Assembly (NCBI GenBank): GCA_017467845.1
Contig: JAFUKH010000073.1
Coordinates: 1-45,985 of the forward strand
Length of the DNA: 45,985 nt
Source of the DNA: Lachnospiraceae bacterium
Lineage (GTDB): Bacteria > Bacillota > Clostridia > Lachnospirales > Lachnospiraceae
Reading direction: 5' to 3'
Below are positions 41,626 to 45,985 of the stretch, one piece after another (the first letter of the stretch is position 1; each line of letters opens with the position of its first letter). The notes under the pieces were generated by a model. It worked only from the letters and a program-made list of their open reading frames with translations, searched no databases and was not told where the DNA came from. Made by a program: the position numbers and the translations under genes.

Positions 41626-43212
41626 CTATTCCTTCGGAACCGCCACATACCAATCTGCAAAAGCAATCAGTTCAAAATCCTGCTCAAAATACTCTTTGAT
41701 ATTGTAATACAAAACATAATAAGCAGACTTATCTATATTCTCTACATCAATACCATTGAAATAGGTAACTCCCTTTGATACAAATCTGTAAGGCTCTACC
41801 CCATTTTCTTTATATACTACATCTGCCAGATAATCTTTCGCCCTTGTCTTAGTAAAGAGAAGCATTCTGGGCCATTGGGCACCACGGTCAATAATGACAT
41901 CTTTTTCCTCCTCATTAACTTCCATAACGTATTCCAGAGATTCTTTGACACCTTCTGCAAAATATGCATTTAAGGTCTCGGAATAGTCCGTATAATAATC
42001 TTTCTGGAAGGCAATCAGATTCAGAGAATAAACCGTTACCAAGATGCCGGACAATACTGCCACAGCTTTTTCCCATGCTATCTTATCCGCCACAAGTTTA
42101 AGCAAGCACTCCACACCATAGGCTTGAAACATTACAAGCGGTATATATAGGATATTGGTCTGGTGAACTCTGGTATTCACAAACATGCACACGATTCCGG
42201 CACCAATCAGCTGCGTAATAATCAACCATTCATGCCCTATTTCCCGCTTCTTAAGTCCATAGACCGCCTTGCCCAAAAGGCAAAACACTCCCACAAGGAT
42301 AAATATCCTGCCAATATCATAAAACATGCCATAGGGCAACAAAATATCATAAGGATTCCCCTGCTTTTGGAAACGCAATAAATGATAAACACTGTAAAGA
42401 TTATCCCTAATTTGGGCAAGTGAAATCGCAAGCTCACTGCTCCGGTAGCCAACCATTCGGGGAATCGTTAGAAATGGTAATCTTATTTCCTCAATAAGTC
42501 CGGCATTCACAATTACGAACAACATCAACGGAAGCGCCAATAGGAAAAGAATAAGTACACTTCCCATCGTATATCTGCTTACCCTAACTTTCTTTTTTGC
42601 AATTCCATAAATAATCTGAAAAAGTAGCATAAACGGAACTGCAATCCAAATTACTGCATAGCCATATAAACTCAATCCATAAAACAGTGCTGACAAAAGA
42701 AATTTTTTTTCATCTTCCAGCCCCTGCACAAAAAAGTAAAATGCAATGATAAGCATTCCCGGTGCGATGTTTGCATCCAGTCCCCATCTGCACATCATAA
42801 TGTGCCACGGACAAATGGCCAATAAAAAACCGGTCCACAAGCCCATCCGTTCCCCAAATAGCTTTGCACACACCTTCATTGCCAACCATACGGTAATAAT
42901 ACCTACCACAGCCTGTGGAATTCTCCCCACCACAAAGGTCGGTTCTCCTCCTGTCAAAGCCAAAAGAGGAATAATCAGCCAGCTATAAAGGGCACTCTGT
43001 CCATCTCCCCAGGTAGCTAAATATACCGGCCAAATCTTCCCGGTACTATCCGTCCCTTCATTCAGAAGTGACCACGCATTCCATAAGGAAAATGCCTCAT
43101 CCTGCTGTAAGCCATTTGGTAAAGAGCCCAATGCATGCAAGCGTAGCACCGCAGCAAGCAATATGATAATACAAGCCAAAAGCTTCTCTCTCGATATGCT
43201 TATCTTCTTCAT
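41626..43212 (-). CDS. PMT/ArnT-like membrane glycosyltransferase
   Basis: This 528-residue GT-C protein has about eleven helices and a soluble C-terminal domain (about 415-528). The first outside loop carries D38 and E39 in LPNGLQQDEAFSLWNAW. This is the usual acid pair of PMT-family enzymes (GT39/GT83), which take a sugar from polyprenyl phosphate and add it outside the membrane. WPVYLATWGDGQSALY follows, as in that family. The acceptor is unknown; a glycan or protein on the outer face is most likely. The ribosome binding site GGAG is somewhat far (13 bases). Confidence 0.83.
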   Translation of the reverse strand: MKKISISREKLLACIIILLAAVLRLHALGSLPNGLQQDEAFSLWNAWSLLNEGTDSTGKIWPVYLATWGDGQSALYSWLIIPLLALTGGEPTFVVGRIPQAVVGIITVWLAMKVCAKLFGERMGLWTGFLLAICPWHIMMCRWGLDANIAPGMLIIAFYFFVQGLEDEKKFLLSALFYGLSLYGYAVIWIAVPFMLLFQIIYGIAKKKVRVSRYTMGSVLILFLLALPLMLFVIVNAGLIEEIRLPFLTIPRMVGYRSSELAISLAQIRDNLYSVYHLLRFQKQGNPYDILLPYGMFYDIGRIFILVGVFCLLGKAVYGLKKREIGHEWLIITQLIGAGIVCMFVNTRVHQTNILYIPLVMFQAYGVECLLKLVADKIAWEKAVAVLSGILVTVYSLNLIAFQKDYYTDYSETLNAYFAEGVKESLEYVMEVNEEEKDVIIDRGAQWPRMLLFTKTRAKDYLADVVYKENGVEPYRFVSKGVTYFNGIDVENIDKSAYYVLYYNIKEYFEQDFELIAFADWYVAVPKE

Positions 43213-43239
43213 TCTAAAATATAATCTCCATGTCAGCTT

Positions 43240-44310
43240 CTAAATCTGTTCATTCTGTCTATGCACCAGAGGGTCCTCGTATTTATCCATAAAATCCTCT
43301 CCAAGGCGCACCACCTCATCCGCAAACTGAATCAGTTTAATCTCTGTAAGTACTGCAACCACCTTCTTAAACCGAAGTCCCGGAAAGAAATTCAGCATCT
43401 CCATGGGTACCGTTGCATCAAACTGTGGATATTCTGCAAAAAGTTCACGATAATCAAGTTCATCACGGGGATGAGGCTTAATAAATACCGTTCCCTCTTT
43501 TTCATATGTCTCAATAATATCCCGAAAAATTCTCTCTCGAATATCAAGGGTACAAAGAGGCTCCGTCAAAATCAAGATTTTATCATTCACATCGCCACTG
43601 TCTGAAATCTGTGTCTTCAAAGCATCCATATCCCGGATGAACGCCTGCAAAATAATATCCTTGTCATCCTGCGTCAGCTTGTCCACCAGCCCCTGTCTGG
43701 GAACCTCCACATACTTATGGTAAGGATATTTAATTACCGACTTATCGTTGACTTCCATATCAATACAGTACTTACCATAACCATTCTGAATAAAAATAAG
43801 ATTCAGCTTCTCAGACATAAAAGCCTTTAATCCGAAATGTCCCCTGTTATCATATCGTGCCGCATCATAATTCTTCAGACAGTTCAGACCGTCTTCAAGG
43901 GCATGATACTTAATATGATTCATATTCAGATAATATCCGATCGGGTCAGAATCACAATATACATAGACCTCATCGTACTTCTTCAAGTCCACCGGTATGT
44001 ACGATGATAACGCCTTTGCAAACTTTCTGGTAAAAATAATTCTCTGCCAAAGATTCGCGATAATGTTTCCCCTGTCTTGGCGATACTTAGCAAGCTCCGG
44101 AAAAAAGGTATCCCTCTTCTCATCAAACTCATATACCGCTTCAAACAGTCCGGTACTCTCCACCCTTTCCTTCAAATTCTCAAAATCAATAGAAAGACTG
44201 CTAAGTATCAGCGATGCCTGTCCCCTGCGTTCCTTTGGTAAGTTTAATTCTTTTAAAAAAGTCACATACACATGATAATAGGTGTGACATATATAAATTC
44301 TGGAAGACAT
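43240..44310 (-). CDS. GT52/GT38-like glycosyltransferase, putative pseudaminic acid transferase
   Basis: This 356-residue soluble GT-B-type protein lacks membrane segments. Two motifs match bacterial sialyl- and polysialyltransferases: an acidic-acidic-Gly motif (E139-D140-G141 in YHALEDGLN) and the HP motif (H280-P281 in VFIKPHPRDELDY), which bind the CMP part and provide catalysis. In an operon making CMP-Pse it is the best candidate for the enzyme that transfers Pse to its acceptor. It is first in the long operon, with GGAGG six bases before ATG 44310 and a promoter upstream. The third family motif (Ser-Ser/Thr) is not obvious. Confidence 0.72.
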   Translation of the reverse strand: MSSRIYICHTYYHVYVTFLKELNLPKERRGQASLILSSLSIDFENLKERVESTGLFEAVYEFDEKRDTFFPELAKYRQDRGNIIANLWQRIIFTRKFAKALSSYIPVDLKKYDEVYVYCDSDPIGYYLNMNHIKYHALEDGLNCLKNYDAARYDNRGHFGLKAFMSEKLNLIFIQNGYGKYCIDMEVNDKSVIKYPYHKYVEVPRQGLVDKLTQDDKDIILQAFIRDMDALKTQISDSGDVNDKILILTEPLCTLDIRERIFRDIIETYEKEGTVFIKPHPRDELDYRELFAEYPQFDATVPMEMLNFFPGLRFKKVVAVLTEIKLIQFADEVVRLGEDFMDKYEDPLVHRQNEQI

Positions 44311-44345
44311 CAGACTCCTCCCATTTTCATAGCATTATTCATAAT

Positions 44346-44373
44346 ATTTTACCACGTTTTACCTATGTTTAAA
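44346..44373 (-). promoter_or_regulatory. Promoter of the right-hand minus-strand operon
   Basis: On the minus strand TTTAAA (44373-44368) and TAAAAT (44351-44346) are 16 bases apart, with an extended TGG before the -10. They lie about 36 bases before the start at 44310. They face the pseC promoter across the 173-base divergent gap. Confidence 0.55.
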
Positions 44374-44445
44374 AGTAATTTGTTGTTGTTAAGAAATTCC
44401 TAAGAAAATCCGAAGTTTTATGCTCTTTCGGAAAAACTTTACAAG

Positions 44446-44454
44446 TGCTATACT
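44446..44454 (+). promoter_or_regulatory. Extended -10 promoter of pseC
   Basis: TGCTATACT (44446-44454) is an extended -10 element 29 bases before the pseC ATG at 44484. The -35 region is poor (TTTCGG at about the right distance). Confidence 0.5.
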
Positions 44455-44483
44455 ATAGTGGATTAGTCAAGGAGGATATTGAC

Positions 44484-45677
44484 ATGGAAAAATTAGCAAT
44501 TCTGGGAGGGACTCCCGTTCGAACGAAACCTATCAGCTACGGCAGACAATATATAGATAACGCCGACATTCAGGCTGTGGTAGACACCCTGCGCAGTGAT
44601 TATCTCACCGTCGGTCCTAAGACAAAAGAATTGGAGGAAAAGCTTTGTAAGATTACCGGAGCAAAATACTGTGTTGCAGTCAGCAACGGTACCGCTGCCC
44701 TTCATATCGCAGCTATAGCTGCCGGAATCGGCCCCGGCGATGAAGTGATTACCACACCGATTACCTTCGCAGCAAGTGCCAACTGCGTCCTCTATGTAGG
44801 TGCAAAACCTGTTTTCGCAGATATCAATCCGGAGACCTACAATATAGATCCTGCATCTATCCGTGCCTGCATTACCGATAAGACCAAGGCCATTGTTGCC
44901 GTGGATTTTACCGGTCAGGCTACAGAACTGGACGAGATACGCTCCATCTGTAAAGAACATAATTTAGTATTAATCGAAGATGCAGCTCACAGCATCGGAA
45001 CCAAATACAACGGAGTTCCTGTAGGAAATATCGCAGATATGACCACCTTCAGCTTCCATCCGGTGAAGACCGTAACTGCCGGAGAAGGCGGTGCCGTCAC
45101 CACCAACGATGAAGAGCTTTACAAGAAGCTTGTTCTGGCACATACCCATGGCATCACCAGAGATATTGCTCAGATGAAGAATCCAACCGATGACCCTTGG
45201 TACAACGAGCAGGTCGGATTTGGTTATAACTACCGCATCACAGAATTCCAGGCCGCGCTTCTTATGAGCCAGCTGGATAAGCTGGATATGTTCTCAAAAC
45301 GCAGAAAAGAAATTGTGAAGACTTATGATGAAGCATTTGCAGATGTACCTCAGATTCAGGTTCAAAAAGAAATCCCTGAGTCTGATACCACAAGACATCT
45401 TTACATTTTACGTCTTCACTTAGAGATGCTTAATTGTACCAGACGTGAATTTTTCGATGCACTTCGTGCAGAAGGAATCAGCTCACAAGTACACTACCTG
45501 CCGGTTTACTGGCACTCTTATTACGAGGGTCTGGGCTATCCTAAGGGACTTTGCCCGGAAGCAGAGAAATACTATCAGGAATCCATGAGCCTTCCATTGT
45601 TCTACTCCATGACTGACGAAGATGTTGCGGACGTGATTTTTGCAGTCAAAAAAATTATTGTATATTACGCCAAATAA
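44484..45677 (+). CDS. pseC: UDP-4-amino-4,6-dideoxy-N-acetyl-altrosamine transaminase
   Basis: PseC is the PLP aminotransferase of the pseudaminic acid pathway. It aminates the 4-keto sugar made by PseB. The 397-residue protein has the PLP lysine K195 in the diagnostic FSFHPVKTVTAGEGGAVTTN stretch, plus LTVGPKTKELEEKL and LIEDAAHSIGTKYNG. I chose ATG 44484 over 44445 because AAGGAGG lies eight bases upstream. It is divergent from the operon that carries the rest of the Pse genes, with its own promoter and terminator. PseB (the dehydratase/epimerase) is not in the window and must be elsewhere if the pathway is complete. Confidence 0.92.
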   Translation: MEKLAILGGTPVRTKPISYGRQYIDNADIQAVVDTLRSDYLTVGPKTKELEEKLCKITGAKYCVAVSNGTAALHIAAIAAGIGPGDEVITTPITFAASANCVLYVGAKPVFADINPETYNIDPASIRACITDKTKAIVAVDFTGQATELDEIRSICKEHNLVLIEDAAHSIGTKYNGVPVGNIADMTTFSFHPVKTVTAGEGGAVTTNDEELYKKLVLAHTHGITRDIAQMKNPTDDPWYNEQVGFGYNYRITEFQAALLMSQLDKLDMFSKRRKEIVKTYDEAFADVPQIQVQKEIPESDTTRHLYILRLHLEMLNCTRREFFDALRAEGISSQVHYLPVYWHSYYEGLGYPKGLCPEAEKYYQESMSLPLFYSMTDEDVADVIFAVKKIIVYYAK

Positions 45678-45684
45678 GTAGTGA

Positions 45685-45733
45685 AAGGCAACCACTTGAG
45701 TCCTATGACTCCAAGAGGTTGCCTTCTTTTGTA
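45685..45733. terminator. Bidirectional terminator between pseC and the repeat-tailed gene
   Basis: AAGGCAACC pairs with GGTTGCCTT (45685-45725), and the inner CTTGAGTC / GACTCCAAG also pairs with one bulge. CTTCTTTT follows on the plus strand. It lies between convergent genes and the stem would also work on the minus strand, though the T-tract there is weaker. Confidence 0.85.
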
Positions 45734-45775
45734 ATCTGAAAGTTTTGATCACTCCATTCGCTATTCGCCTTTTCG

Positions 45776-45985
45776 TTATTTTCCCATTTCCACTTTTAGG
45801 CGTGCATTTTCCGCAAGAACTTCCCGTAACTGCTCGCCCATCAGTGCTAACTGCTCGTCCTTCTGTAACAACTGCTCGTCCTTCTGTGACAACTGCTCGT
45901 CCTTCTGTGACAACTGCTCGTCCTTCTGTGACAACTGCTCGTCCTTCTGTGACAACTGCTCGTCCTTCTGTGACAACTGCTCGTC
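45776..45985 (-). CDS. C-terminal heptad-repeat tail of a protein cut by the window edge
   Basis: The open frame continues beyond the right edge, so only the last 69 residues are seen. At least six SQKDEQL-type heptads are followed by the tail LREVLAENARLKVEMGK. The pattern predicts a coiled coil. Similar repeat tails occur at the end of Lachnospiraceae Rpn/PD-(D/E)XK nuclease-transposase proteins, but the catalytic part is outside the window. I therefore do not assign a function. Confidence 0.6.
   Translation of the reverse strand, partial: DEQLSQKDEQLSQKDEQLSQKDEQLSQKDEQLSQKDEQLLQKDEQLALMGEQLREVLAENARLKVEMGK
45849..45985. repeat. 21-bp tandem repeat in the truncated coding gene
   Basis: Six full 21-base units (AACTGCTCGTCCTTCTGTGAC, starts 45849, 45870, 45891, 45912, 45933 and 45954) and part of a seventh run to the window edge. 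The first ends TAAC instead of TGAC. Each unit encodes one heptad, so copy-number change would preserve the frame. Confidence 0.93.

Noticed and set aside
23403-43212. An STT3/PglB oligosaccharyltransferase among the membrane proteins
   Set aside because: No WWDYG-type motif is seen in any of them.
45849-45985. Possible CRISPR array
   Set aside because: The 21-base units are directly adjacent with no spacers and encode heptads in frame.

Overview
The window looks like a Gram-positive Firmicute chromosome, most likely Lachnospiraceae. The evidence is strong AGGAGG-type ribosome binding sites, fairly low GC by eye, signal-anchored GH25 lysozymes, a PgcA-type phosphoglucomutase, and no outer-membrane export genes. 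No rRNA, tRNA, CRISPR array or transposase is visible. No gene-free stretch exceeds 300 bases. Almost everything is surface-glycan synthesis and export, nearly all on the minus strand.

Left block (1-17966, minus). A truncated GT2 gene lies at the window edge. Next is a self-contained phosphoglucomutase unit with its own promoter and terminator. The rest is an export operon running rfbB - rfbA - GH25 - rfbC - wzm - wzt - methyltransferase/kinase - GT2 - tandem GT2. It resembles the ABC-transporter (Wzm/Wzt) route for making a polysaccharide fully in the cytoplasm. A WbdD-like methyltransferase-kinase fusion beside a Wzt with a long C-terminal extension suggests cap-controlled chain length. A second, larger GH25 protein with an acidic Tyr/Glu repeat has its own promoter and terminator (15249-17966).

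Middle (18133-19230, plus). A membrane-anchored SGNH-fold protein is transcribed divergently from the large GH25. It has lost the usual nucleophile serine.

Right block (44310 down to 19331, minus). About 18 closely spaced genes form one apparent operon. It contains a GT52/GT38-like transferase, several GT-C-like membrane proteins, a PglK/MsbA-like flippase, and a pseudaminic acid (Pse) module: pseF - fkbH-like - acp - pseH - pseI - pseG. It also carries an SGNH hydrolase, a GtrB/Glucos_trans_II pair, an acyltransferase-3 and a WecE-type aminotransferase. The operon ends in a membrane-protein gene that appears broken by a frameshift. pseC lies divergently on the plus strand (44484-45677). pseB and rfbD are not in the window.

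How it fits together. RfbA and RfbB make dTDP-4-keto-6-deoxyglucose, which can feed RfbC and WecE (dTDP-Fuc4N). PseC/H/G/I/F make CMP-Pse. The FkbH-like protein and the ACP could supply an unusual glyceryl-type acyl group to that sugar. GT2 enzymes assemble chains in the cytoplasm. Wzm/Wzt and the PglK-like transporter give two separate export routes. GT-C and GtrB/GtrII-type enzymes would add decorations outside the membrane. Several intergenic gaps hold conspicuous palindromes and hairpins that may tune expression between genes.
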